Source: Bromus sterilis
Lineage: Eukaryota > Streptophyta > Magnoliopsida > Poales > Poaceae
DNA length: 64,000 nt
Direction: 5' to 3'
Assembly: GCA_950022295.1 (NCBI GenBank)
Contig: OX465599.1
Location: 277,037,501 to 277,101,500, forward strand
Positions 24,151 through 35,595 of the stretch are shown piece by piece. Made by a program: the position numbers and the translations under genes. Position 1 is the first letter of the stretch. Every line of letters starts with the position of its first letter. A model generated the notes under the pieces. It did no database searches. It was given only the letters and a program-made list of their open reading frames with translations, and was not told where the DNA came from.

Positions 24151-24168
24151 AGTCGGCTCTGATACCAA
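24151..24168 (-). other. Primer-binding site of element G
   Basis: Minus-strand TTGGTATCAGAGCCGACT, two bases from the LTR end, matches the initiator-tRNA-Met site. It fixes the 5' end of G on the right and its orientation as minus. Confidence 0.88.
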
Positions 24169-24170
24169 CT

Positions 24171-27100
24171 TGTGACGCCCCCAAAATCAGACCGTGTACA
24201 ATAATCATACACACAGGGTACACGACTGAGATTAGGGTGCCACGGTGATAATATCACAGCACAACACTAAACACAAAAGGATAAACAAATATATTACAAT
24301 AGAGGGGGTCACGCGGACCCTAATACATAAGTCATACAAGCCATAATATCTGAGTACAGACATAGTTAGTCAAGTTTTGCCTTAAGAAGGCTAGCACAAA
24401 TCACATCAGAGATATAGATCGAAAAGGCGAGGCCTCTTGCCTGGGATCCACCGAACTACTCCTGGTCAACGGGGAACTCGACGTCGTAGTAGGCGCCTCC
24501 GGGGTACTCCTGCTCCTGGGCTCCAACGTCGGCTGCAGCGGCCGATCAGGCAAAACAGTAAAGGAAATAAAGCAGGTGAGTATCTAGTATACCCGCGAGT
24601 CTTACGTCCGCTACTAAGCATTATGCATTGTATCAACGGAAAGAAGAGGCTGTATATAGTGGACTGAAAGACAGAAATACAGAGCAAGGGTAAGAAGCTA
24701 GGCCTATCGAAGACTAGCATCTTCCGACGATGTCTTGCAGCATGAGGTAAGAATCAGCCAACAGTTCATATAAAGCATAAAGTAACAATGCAGCAGAAGT
24801 TGCTGCAGCATTGTATAATAATAAGTTGTAATAATTAACAATACCTCCGAGTTCACCTCCTCGACATCCCCGCGAGGAAGAAAACCCGGAACCATACAGT
24901 TTAATAATAATAGTTTGTAGTGGTAAGATCCAGCTTTAACATAAAGCGTCCTGTTACTGTGGACACGGCTATTCGAATAGATTAATCTTCCCTGCAGGGG
25001 TGCACTTGTGTTATGCTACACGCACAGATCTCCAGGGTGGCGGGAACCTTATTAGGGAACGCTCCACCGAGGCTATCCGACACTTCATAGCCCCTCTTTC
25101 AAACTCAACAGAGAGGTCATCCGCCGGACTATATCCTATGTACGCGGGGCTTTGGACCCTAACCCCGACGTACTCCTCCACGGTGCGACGCTGGCCGGTG
25201 AAGTTAAATCAAAGTAAATACAAATCACACTGCCGCGGCAAATAAGACAACACCACTTCCCGGCGCAGGTTGCGGTACTGCTGACGTCTGAAGAGTCCTC
25301 GGACGACACTAAGAAGCGGAGGAGCCCATAACTCGTAGTTCCCACGGGTAGGTAGTGCGTACATGGCATATAGCCAACTCAAGACATTCACTGAATCATT
25401 TAGCATTTTAATTAACCTGCGTGACAACCGTTATCGTTGCCTTAACTGACCCGCGGACAACGACAGCAGCCAGGACCACCAGTACAACGATGCCTGCCCC
25501 GTCGTCCCACCAAGTCACTGCGGTTACCAACAAGGTGAACCATCTCCTTACCTTGTCTCGCGTGTGCTCCTGGGGGAGCTCGACTTTCGTGGTTTGGTAA
25601 CTCTCGCGTCCAACGATCAGGGGCCAAGCACACCGGTACACTGGTCGTACCCTCCTTGTCGTCCCGTCGCAATACCTCTCGCGGGCACCGTTGGGTCGCC
25701 CGACTTCTTACCTGAAGGACAACCGTTGTTCAGGACCCTAAGGCGGTAAGACAAAGTCAGCCTCGAGTGGAGTACAAGGATTATTCCTTGATAGCTCACA
25801 CTTGAGGTGACTAGGCATAACCCAGATAGGGGCCTTAGACGGTGTCTGCATTGTACCGTACCTGTGCAGTTAAAATATTTGTACCCGCGTTCACTCCCCT
25901 AAGTGATCACGACCCTCTATCTAATCCTAGCTCACAATGCGCAGGGCTCACTGCTGAATAATGCATAATAATAATAATAGGCAGCATAGGATAAAGGAAG
26001 GCACATCAAGGGGCGACAATGACAGGTTATGCAATTGAATAGGATTCTAACGTAGCAGCAGCAGTAACAATGCCTAGTGCAAGAAATGTACAGAAATATA
26101 GGCGGTGTCTGGGGAAGAGAATGGCTCTGCTTTCCTGGAAGCTCGACGGTAGTAGTAGGGTCGTCGACGAAGTAGTCGTACTCAGCAGCGGTGTAGTCAA
26201 CGGCAGCAGCGGGGTCTACCGGAGATTAAGGGGGGAAGAAACAGTAAATACTCAGCAAGCATATACAAACAGATGCATGACAAGACGACTGAAATATTAA
26301 CGGTTTTCTAACGCAGTGCAATGCACGTTTCTCGGAGCGGAAATTCATCTGAGGATGAACTACCGGCTCCGGATGATTACCGGACAGGGTGTCCTGAGGG
26401 GGAAGGATCAAGCCGGAGGTGTCGTGGGTACCGGAAAAACATAAGGGGGTTGTATCCGTGCTATTTGATCTATTCCGAACAACATTCGTGTTCGGAATAA
26501 ATTCATCCGGGCACTCTAACAGTACCGGACAATTTATCGGACTGTCGGTCCGGAGGGGGACGGTTCGATGTTCATTGTGTTAGAGGGGTGTGGTAGACAT
26601 ACGGATAGCGTATTTGTATTTGTTATATTTTTCTGATCAATTTTCATGTATAAAGTTTTTGAATCCGAGTTACGGTTTAAAAGTTATTGAATTTCAAAGT
26701 TTTAAATCATTTAAATGATTTTCTGAATTTCTTTTATTATTTATTAAACATTATCCAGAACATTATCCAAAACAGTGCCTGACATGTGGGACCCACATGT
26801 CAGCCTCTGTTTATTTATAACACATTTTATTAAATCAGAAATAGTCTCTGGGCCCACATGTCATTCACTGGATTTAATAAAATCAATTTAATTAGTTTAA
26901 TAATTCCGTGGGACCCAGCTGTGAATGTAACAGTGGCATAATTAACTGATTAAACTAAACCATGGATTATCCTAAGGGCTAGGCCCATGTGTAAGTCTAA
27001 GGGGGGGGGGGGGGGTTAACTAAACTGTTTAACGGGGGGGTTAGCCCAGGGGGGGGTTTGCCCGTGGTGTGCTCGCTGGCGAGCAAGCGCACGGCGGCGG

Positions 27101-28414
27101 GGCCATCCCGGCCAACCCCGGGGAGGGCAGGGTGGGAAAACGCGGCGAGGGGGAGGTTTACAGGGGGCGGCAGGCAAGCCACTGCTGCAGCAAGGCAGCA
27201 GCGCCGCTGCTGGGGGATGGGGCATGGGGCATGGCCAGACGTGGCGAGCGCGCGTGCGAGGTCACGTCATACGGCGAGGAGGTCGCCCCGGGGAACAAGG
27301 GCGGCGCAATTAGGGGGGAAGAGGGAAGGCATGAGCTCACAGGGGAAGGGGGGAGGCCGCGGTGGAGCTCAGGTCGAGGACGGTCGCAGCGAAGGCGAGG
27401 AAACGACGGCGACGTCGGAGGGCGAGCCGTAGGGAGGGGTCCCGGCCTCGGCTTGAGGCTGGGGCTGGCGTGGAAGGTTCCGGCGCAGCCTCCGGACCGG
27501 CTGGCGCGCTGAACGGTGGCCTCCGGCCGCGACGCTGCGACGACGGGCGCGCGGATTCGCCGGGAGCAGAGAGCTAGCAGGGGGGGCAGAGCGTGGGGAG
27601 GAAGGAGAGTGGGGGGGCTTGGATTGGAGGGGGCAGAGGAGGGCCTTATCCAGAGGGGGCAGGTGAGGTGGGGGAGAGAGCAGGTAGGGGAGGGGGACAT
27701 GGCCACAGTGGCCGTGGCCATGGCGCACGGCGGGGTGGGGGGAGGCAGGTGGGGAAACAGGGGAGGGGGAAGAGAGAGAGGGGCTGGGCTCGGGGGCTGG
27801 GAATGGGGATGGGCTTCGCCCATGGGGGGGTTAGTTAGGTTTTTATTTTTATTTTTATTTTTTTCTTTTCTGATATTTTCTGTTGGCATTTATTTTGATC
27901 ACCATGGCATTTTTGTAAAAAGTTTAATGGGTCCATAATTGATGTTGCAACTTAAGTCAGTGCCACAACAAGTTTTGGGCACCTTGAAAAGTCATTTAAT
28001 ATTTCTATTAAATATTAAATGATTTAATTAGGGTTTTTATCCACTGTTTTGATTTGTTTAGAAATATTTGTAGATTAATAAAATCTCCAACTAGGTGGGA
28101 CATGACGCACTGAATATTTAGGATTTAATAAAAGTAGTTTCACAAATTTTGGAGTAAGTCAATTTTTGCACTTTGGTTTTTAATAATCCACCAAAGGCAT
28201 TTGAAGATTTAAATGGATTTCAATTCAAAGATCATTTGAATTGAGCTAGGTATTGGTTTGATTCATCATGACCAAGGTCCATGATCACAATGCATTCAAG
28301 AATAATAAAGTGGAAATTGAATTTGAACTGGTCCAAGTTGATCAAATAAAAGTTCTGAACAGTAGAGATGAACAGTAACCCTGATTACTGTTCACTGACA
28401 GTGAGGGTGTTACA
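24171..28414 (-). mobile_element. Right (5') LTR of element G
   Basis: 4244 bp, ending GGGTGTTACA next to the Copia target CCATC. Contains, on the minus strand, GC-rich block (about 27060-27830), block 1 (26125-26215), palindrome CTATTCGAATAG (24969-24980) and block 2 (about 24450-24535). A run of 15 or more G and a GTTAACTAAACTGTTTAAC segment at about 27000-27055 are missing from the left LTR and account for most of the length difference. Confidence 0.93.
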
Positions 28415-28419
28415 CCATC

Positions 28420-28672
28420 CAAATCTGTGAAGACAACACCGTTTGAAGAATGGTTTGGCAAGAAACCAATGTTGTCTTACCTGAAGATTTGGGGTTGTGA
28501 GTCTTATGTTAGGAAACTTCAGCCTGGCAAACTCGACTCTAAGACGGAGAAATGCATCTTTGTAGGATATCCAAAGGAAACTGTTGGATACACCTTCTAC
28601 AACCAATCTGAGGGCAAAACGTTTGTCGCTAAGACTGGACACTTTCTTGAGAAAGAGTTTCTCTCGAAATAA
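28420..28672 (+). pseudogene. pol: Copia integrase C-terminal part, ended by a TAA
   Basis: Resumes the integrase frame interrupted at 11171: SVKTTPFEEWFGKKP, then LKIWGCESYVR and CIFVGYPKETVGYTFY, the usual Copia integrase tail. A TAA at 28670-28672 ends it. The following RT ORF is in the same frame, so only this stop separates them. Confidence 0.9.
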
Positions 28673-29584
28673 TTGAGTGGGAGGAAAATAGACCTCGATG
28701 AAGTGACTGACCAATCACTCCAAATGGAAGAACCGGCAACAGAAATTGTTCTGGAACCTTCTTCCACAGTGGGAGCTGAAGAGAATGGCCAGGAAGACAT
28801 TCATAACGATCATGACATACATGATGAGAATGAAGAGGAACCTATTTTGCCCCGTAGGTCATCAAGAGTCCGTCAACCTACCGAGTTTTACGGACATCTT
28901 GTGAATGCAATCTCGGCTGATGAGTCGGATGAAGCTACAAGTTACAAAGAAGCAATGGAGGGACCCGAGTCCGAGAAATGGCTTGAAGCCATGAAATCCG
29001 AAATAGACTCCATGTACACCAACAAAGTATGGACTTTGGTGGATATTCCCGAGGACCGCAAGGCCGTCGAGAATAAATGGATTTTCAAGAAAAAGACTGA
29101 CGCAGACGGAAACGTATCTGTCTACAAAGCTCGACTTGTCGCGAAGGGTTTCCGACAAATTCAAGGAGTTGACTACGAGGAGACGTTCTCTCCTGTAGCG
29201 ATGATAAAGTCTATTCGGATCCTACTAGCAATAGCTGCATATCATGATTACGAGATATGGCAGATGGATGTGAAAACTGCATTCCTAAATGGCAACATTG
29301 AGGAAGAGTTGTATATGATGCAACCAGAGGGGTTTTTCGATCCAAGGAACGCTGGTAAGATGTGCAAGCTTCAACGGTCCATCTATGGGTTGAAGCAAGC
29401 ATCTCGGAGCTGGAATCTTCGATTTGATGAGGTCATTAAAGCTTTTGGATTTTTCCAAAACGTCGAAGAGTTCTGCGTCTATAAGAAACTGAGTGGGAGC
29501 TCTGTAGCATTCCTTGTGTTATATGTAGATGACATATTGCTAATAGGGAACGATAAGAAATTCTTAGAGGAAGTGAATATCTGA
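28673..29584 (+). pseudogene. pol: Copia reverse transcriptase, main part
   Basis: After an acidic linker the RT domain starts near residue 110 (WTLVDIPEDRKAVENKWIF), with YKARLVAKGFRQ, QMDVKTAFLNG (197-207), YGLKQASRSW and an intact YVDD (284-287). It copies RNA into DNA within the particle. The frame is lost at LEEVNI near 29575. Sequence in the +2-shifted frame continues as YLNGKFSMKDLGEAAYILG. Confidence 0.93.
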
Positions 29585-30508
29585 ATGGAAAATTTTCCAT
29601 GAAGGACCTAGGTGAAGCTGCGTACATATTAGGGATTAAGATCTATAGAGATAGACCTAATCGACGGTTGGCCTTGAGTCAGAACACTTATATTGACAAG
29701 ATATTGAAAAGGTTCAAAATGGATGACTCCAAGAGAGGTCTCTTGCCAGTTATAAAAGGTGTCAAATTAAGCGTGACTCAATGCCCAACCACATCAAAAG
29801 AGAAGGAGGAGATGTCCTCAAAGCCCTATGCCTCATCCATAGGTTCTCTCATGTATGCTATGTTATGTACTAGACCGGATTTAGCGCTGGCCATTAGTAT
29901 GACTAATAGCTACCAGATTAACCCGGGAATGGCTCACTGGACAGCAGTAAGAACATCCTTAAGTACTTAAGAAGAACCAAGGATCTCTTTCTCGTTTATG
30001 GAGGAGTTGATGAGGAGCTCACCGTAAAAGGTTACGTTGACGCAAGCCTTGGCTCAGATCTAGATGACTCGAAATCCCAGACGGGATATGTTTTCATGTT
30101 GAACGGTGGCGCAATTAGCTGGAGGAGCGGCAAACAGTCAGTCGTCGCTCAATCTACAATAGAGTCGGAGTATATTGCTGCTTGCGAAGCGTCAAACGAG
30201 GCGCTGTGGCTGAAGAAGTTCGTGATTGAGCTTGGCGTCTTTCCCAGTTGCACTAACCCCGTGGGAATCTTCTGCGCAACACGGGTGCCATTGCTAACGC
30301 GAAGGAGCCAAGAACTCACTCTACAGCCAAGCACATCCTTCAAAAGTTCCATGTGACGCGAGACTACATCAAGGATGGACACACTAGGATTCACAAGATA
30401 CATACGGATCTGAACGCAGTAGACCCGATGACTAAACCTCTTCCACAGGGAAAGTTTGAAGAACACCGAGAGACCATTGGTGTTAGATACATACCTGATG
30501 TAAACTAG
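29585..30508 (+). pseudogene. pol: Copia RT end and RNase H, with three frameshifts
   Basis: The segment 29599-29970 has MKDLGEAAYILGIKIYRDR and PYASSIGSLMYAMLCTRPD. A missing A near 29952 shifts the frame. From 30000 the RNase H reads GYVDASLGSDLDDSKSQTGY, AISWRSGKQSVVAQSTIESE and YIAACEASNEALWLKK. Another missing A near 30273 shifts again, after which THSTAKHILQKFHVTRD and MTKPLPQGKFEEHR end at a TAG (30506-30508). Together these complete Copia pol. Confidence 0.9.
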
Positions 30509-30524
30509 TGTAATTTATACTCTA

Positions 30525-30539
30525 GTGCAAGTGGGAGAC
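30525..30539 (+). other. Polypurine tract of the Copia element
   Basis: GCAAGTGGGAGAC just before the 3' LTR start, the usual second-strand priming site in this Copia group. Confidence 0.8.
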
Positions 30540-32242
30540 TGTTGGATATGTGCCCTAGAGATAAATTAATAAAGATATTTGTCACATATCCGTTTTGTTC
30601 ATAATACGTTTTATACTGTGCTATAACTGTATTACTTGGAAATACTAATACAGGTGTAGTATAAAACATGGTCCGTAGTTTAACTCGGGTAAACTATCTC
30701 ATTGGGCAACTGATTGATCAAGCTTTCCTGATCATGGCGACACTTAAGTCCATTGAAAATGAGGTCATATCGTTAAGGGAAATGATGTGATGGACATACA
30801 CCCACCTAAACTATTGCAATGTGATCGAGTCACATAGTTCAGCGTTGCTATCACTTTGTAACGTATGGCTTAGTCCTTAGACCGTAATGATCATACGTAA
30901 TTGTCATCTATGAGGAGACTTTGATTTGTATCCCACCGCCTGACTGAAATATGCTGGCCATAACGGTGCACTTTGGGTATTCCGAAATAGATGGTTGATG
31001 AGTATGTTAATAGATCAGAGCGGGATTTGTCAGTCCTTGTGGCAGGACAGGTACTCTGGGCCCACTCGGTGATATTGCATCAACACCTTGCAAGGACGTG
31101 ACTAGGTCACAAGAGATGCAATGATCATGGACGAGAGAAGTTGTTTGTTGTGAATGAGATGTTAACACGGTATGTAGGATACCGACGATCAAACCTCGGA
31201 CAAACAAAGTACCGCAGCACAAAGGGATTACGTCGTATCGTTAACGGTTTCCAAAAGCGATCGAAGTTCATTCGATGGAAGCGCAGGGGCTGTCAAGGAT
31301 TGTAACCAGGTCCAACTGACTAGTCATTGATCAATGAGAAGAGTCTCGACCATGTCTGCTGTTTCCCGGACCGTTAGGGTAAGGGCAATCGATGCATAGG
31401 ACAGTTACGGGATCAATCGGTGAAATAGGAGAAATCACCGGAATAGTTCCGGAGGAGGACAGAATGATTTCCGGACATTTTGAATAGTTCAAAATAAAGT
31501 TTAATTGTTTTAATAATGTTTTATTATTTAATTATCTGAATTAAATATTTAAAACATATAAAATTAAATTAAAAAAATGGGAAAAGGCTAAATGGGCCCA
31601 TGGGGCCCATTAAGGGAGGAGGGGGTCTCCCCCCTTGGGCTTGGCGCCAAGGGTGGGGCCCATCCCCCCTTTGGCCGGCGCACTCCCCCCCCCTTGGGAG
31701 TTTAGTCCCACATGGGGGAGGGGAGGAGGATCACACCCCCCCTTGGCCTATATAAGGAGGGGTAGCCCCCCCCTTTTCCAACACACCAATATCTCCTTCT
31801 TCCTCCTTCTCCTTTCCGGAAGTGGACTCCCCTTGTTTGGAGTCTGCACCTGGATTGGAGTTCTCCACCATAAGGCAGGCCGTCGTTCTGCTGGAGTCGG
31901 CATACGTAGCCGTCTTTCTTCCGCTGCTCGCCTGGTTCGGGGCCCGGGAGGAACATCGATTGTACCGTACGTGTATAATCTCTTCGGGGCACTAAACCTG
32001 TGGTGCTACTTCGTCGCTGGAGGTTTACCGGGAGTCATCCTCGCCGGTGGTGGTCTTCTACACGACAGGGAGGTCGTAGTTTTGAGTCTACGCCAACCAC
32101 GTTCGCAAGAACGTTTCCCTCTTTCGGTCTTCAAAGGTATGAACACCAATTCCCTCCGTTACTTTACATCGCCATAGCATAAATCTTGGGTTCGGGTACC
32201 GTAGGTATGAAAATTGTGTGTTTTCTGCCCCGTATCCCAGCA
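30540..32242 (+). mobile_element. 3' LTR of the Copia element
   Basis: 1703 bp, starts TGTTGGATATGTGCCC and ends CCAGCA, with GTTCA after it. TATA box at 31749-31755. Nearly identical to 6754-8465. Confidence 0.93.
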
Positions 32243-32743
32243 GTTCATACTAGACATGTGTGATGCGTGTATGATTATAACATACATGTGTTAGTATGGG
32301 TTTTCGAGACCTTAGTTGTGATCTGGTTGGCGGTCTTTTATACACCAAGTGGCCCTTAGATGTGCGCAGCTTGGGGCATCGCGATGCGATTCTTCGTGAC
32401 TCCGTTACGTGCACACTTTGATGTATGATCGAGTCCGCCCTAGACCCCGACTAAGTGATTGGGCTGGAGTAAGTCTATGTAAGGGTTATAATACAATCGA
32501 TAGTATGATTGATGCGACTTGTCTATGAGTATGGGAGTTCACCACCTATATCATTTAGACTTGTGTGCGGACGATGAAGAACCATCTCATTTGATCATCC
32601 GGCCTGGATGGAATGCCTCTCACGTTCGATGCTTTCCGAGAACGTTCTGTGCTTGGCTTTGTCTGCTTAGACAAGTGGGTACGATTCTTTGCTCTCCATA
32701 TGATTGTGTTGTAACGAGTCTTGCATATGCTAACCCGGGTCCC
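32243..32743 (+). repeat. LTR segment A2, right part
   Basis: Begins with the Copia TSD GTTCA and then continues the A2 repeat exactly as A1 does at 4194-4692 (catactagacatgtgtg...gggtccc). The shared sequence stops at GGGTCCC; here CTACAGATTTG follows, whereas A1 runs into A2. The outer border with element O is not resolved. Confidence 0.85.
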
Positions 32744-34007
32744 TACAGATTTGCATATCTGAAGCAAGCATTGATCGGATCCTACTGCCACGACCATCAC
32801 ATGGTGGAGCGCTCACGTACACAACTATCCTAGCAAAGAGCTGATGAATAGATGGATCTACAACAATAATGCACTAGCAGCCAATTCCAATACACGAGCG
32901 CCATGGAAGCCAGCTTTACACGCCAGGTTCCGCTCGATGCAGCGTACACAACTCGAGCACCGCTGCTCCTTTGCCGGCTTCGACGGCCAAGCCACTTCGG
33001 CGAACGCGGACTACGACGGCCGACTTCCACGCTCCTCCGTCTCCAAAGCAAAGGTTGATGGATCCTTCAAAGCATAAAACAGCACGTACATGCATGCACA
33101 ACCAAGCAGCCCGCTGGATGGATCCTAAAACGCAGACCATTGCCGGCTCCCAGCTGGATGAATCAAGCCGGTTCAAACAACGACTTTGACAGTCTGGGTC
33201 CATGTCGGCTGTCGCAACAACGACTCAGCCGATCGCCGGCTCCATCGAATCAATGGCCGACTGTGTTCACCACCAGGCTGCCACTACGTCGGCTCTGCCG
33301 ATCGCCAACTCCATCCATTCATGATTGGTCGCACTTATTGTCGACTCCAATGCAAACGATCGTTCGATCGACGGCTGTTTGCAAGAATCATCCAAAGGCC
33401 AACTCTGATGGTGACCGGCTACAACAACAGTTGACCTCGCAGCGTGCCGACTCTAACTATGCCGGCTTCAACCAACCGATGCTGACTCCAATCCACTGGC
33501 AAGGCCATGCTACCAAGCCCCTCGCACGCTGACTTCAGCACCGCGCCACTTCGACACGCCGGCCTTCTGAGCTCACCACGCTCGTACGTCCATCAATTGT
33601 CGGCTCCAATGAGATCGACTACAACCTCTTCACGGTCGACTTTCATGGTGATTTGGGTTTACTCTGCATCATCAGATCAGTACAAAGAATCTCAAGCCGA
33701 CTCCTTGAGTCGACTCAAGACTTGAGGGCTACGCCTCCTATTGGATCCATCGGAGATTGAGATATATCAAGTTTCAAACGACGAATTATAACTGACCATC
33801 ACAAATTTTGGTCCATTAATTCCGACGGTAAAATTCCGGCTCAGATTCCGGTTCGTTGGAAAAAATGCCGACTCTACAATAGTGAAGAGTCCACAAAATT
33901 TCGGCTCCCTTCTATGAGTTCCGAATCATCGGGAATTCTGGCTCCTTTATGGATCCATGATCATTACAAATTACCGGCTTCGCAAGAAGCCCCGGCTTTC
34001 GCCATTA

Positions 34008-34288
34008 AAAGTCGATCCTCGATCGCAACTGGCTTTCGCCATAAAGTCGATCCTCGATCGCAACCGGCTTTCGCCATAAAGTTGATCCTCGATCGTAACT
34101 GGCTTTCGCCATAAGGTCGATCCTCGATCGCAACTGGATTTCGCCATAAAGTCGATCCTCGATCGCAACCGGCTTTCGCCATAAAGTCGATCCTCGATCA
34201 CAACCGGCTTTCGCCATAAAGTCGATCCTCGATCGCAACCGGCTTTCGTCATAAAGTCGATCCTCGATCGCAACCGGCTCTCGCCACA
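34008..34288 (+). repeat. Minisatellite, 8 copies of a 35-bp unit
   Basis: Unit is close to AAGTCGATCCTCGATCGCAA plus CCGGCTTTCGCCATA. Eight tandem copies with a few changes each. Because 35 is not a multiple of three and the unit has no stop on the minus strand, all three minus frames are open here, which produces spurious ORFs. Confidence 0.93.
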
Positions 34289-35104
34289 CTCATATTGCGT
34301 AATCTTTCATACATATTGCATCATATTACATTGCATACTGCATTACTAAAATTTCTCAGAAACTTGGGGCTTGATCAACCTCCAATTGGTAATCTGGGAA
34401 CTTATGTGTTTCATTCAGAGAAAGTTCAACAGAGCTTGATGACAACTCATCAACCTCTAACTGAGAAATCTCGGCACATAAGTGAAAATTGCATGTACAA
34501 AGCTCGAATTCAGATAAATCTTGGGGGCTCGACTATACCCATCGAGTCTTCACCCAAGAAACCTCGGCTTATACATGTGGCACTCCACGCCTCCCAACTG
34601 CTTGTATGTTCGATGCTCATACGATCTAGACACGTGAAATCCAACTAGAAAATTCCCAAGAGGAAATTTTTGACGCAAACGGAGAAACGCTGATCAATGT
34701 GAGACGGCATACAGAGAAGTCTCGACTCAAAGATAACCCAAACTCTTCTCAAACGAGAGAATATGAGGACCAGATGAATCCAGAGTCGGCTTCTTCAAGC
34801 ACTTCATGAATTACCCTTTTTGCATACATAATCATAAGCATATCTTTTCTTTGCATACATACAAAATCCTTGCAGGATACAGAGTTAAAACCTATGTGAC
34901 TCGGTAATGCGTCAATGCACACATGCCAACTCATAGGGACCACAAATCAAAGCAAGTTCCTATGCGACTCGGTACTGTGTCAAGACACGCATGCCGACTC
35001 ATAGGGGCTAGAAGCCCTAAAATCTTTTCTATAAACCGGTATGACACAAAGATATTCATACCGACTCATGGGGACTATACCTTTTGCATTGCATCTTCTG
35101 CATT

Positions 35105-35595
35105 AAAAAGTCGACCTCGGTCGCAACGGCTCTCGCCATATATAAAGTCGACCTCGGTCGCAACGGCTCTCGCCATATATAAAGTCGACCTCGGTCGCAA
35201 CGGCTCTCTCCATATATAAAGTCGAACTCGGTCGCACTAGCTCTCGCCATATATAAAGTCGACCTCGGTCGCACTGGCTCTCGCCATATATAAACTCGAC
35301 CTCGGTCGCAACGGCCCTCGCCATATATAAACTCGACCTCGGTCGCAACGGCTCTCGCCATACATAAAGTCGACCTCGGTCGCAACGGCTCTCGCCATAC
35401 ATAAAGTCGACCTCGGTCGCAACGGCTCTCGCCATATATAAAGTCGACCTCGGTCGCACTGGCTCTCGCCATATATATAAGTCGACACTCGTCGCACTGG
35501 TTCTCGCCATATAATATATATGTCGACACTCGTCGCACTGGTTCTCGCCATATAAAATATATAAGTCGACTTTCGTCGCACCGGCTCTCGCCACA
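35105..35595 (+). repeat. Minisatellite, about 13 copies of a 37-bp unit
   Basis: Unit is close to AAAGTCGACCTCGGTCGCAA plus CGGCTCTCGCCATATAT. Inner copies are nearly identical; the last three drift and vary in the AT part (37-42 bp). It is clearly related to the 35-bp unit 0.8 kb upstream, with GTCGAYCTC, GTCGCAAC and TCGCCATA shared. Confidence 0.93.

Larger units (their letters stand above)
11172..28414 (-). mobile_element. Gypsy retrotransposon G (Tekay/chromovirus-like) with very long LTRs
   Basis: On the plus strand the element begins TGTGACGCCC and ends GGGTGTTACA, with TSD CCATC at 11167-11171 and 28415-28419 inside the Copia integrase. Read on the minus strand, the 5' LTR is 24171-28414 (4244 bp), the internal domain 19142-24170 and the 3' LTR 11172-19141. 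The 3' LTR contains a solo LTR plus its TSD; without them it is about 4197 bp. The internal domain has a tRNA-iMet primer-binding site, one gag-pol frame with lesions, and a purine tract. The LTR pair looks very similar, suggesting a recent insertion. Confidence 0.93.
6754..32242 (+). mobile_element. Ty1/Copia retrotransposon, Angela/BARE-like, split by Gypsy element G
   Basis: LTRs of 1712 bp (6754-8465) and 1703 bp (30540-32242) begin TGTTGG and end CCAACA or CCAGCA. Perfect 5-bp TSDs GTTCA lie at 6749-6753 and 32243-32247. Internal order is gag, protease, integrase, RT, RNase H, the Copia order. Element G (11172-28414) interrupts the integrase. Without G the element is about 8.2 kb. The LTR pair differs at about 2 of the first 130 bases, so the insertion is fairly young. 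All coding segments carry lesions, so this copy cannot be autonomous. Confidence 0.93.

Noticed and set aside
34008..35595. CRISPR-like array
   Set aside because: The units are directly adjacent with no unique spacers, in a plant retrotransposon.
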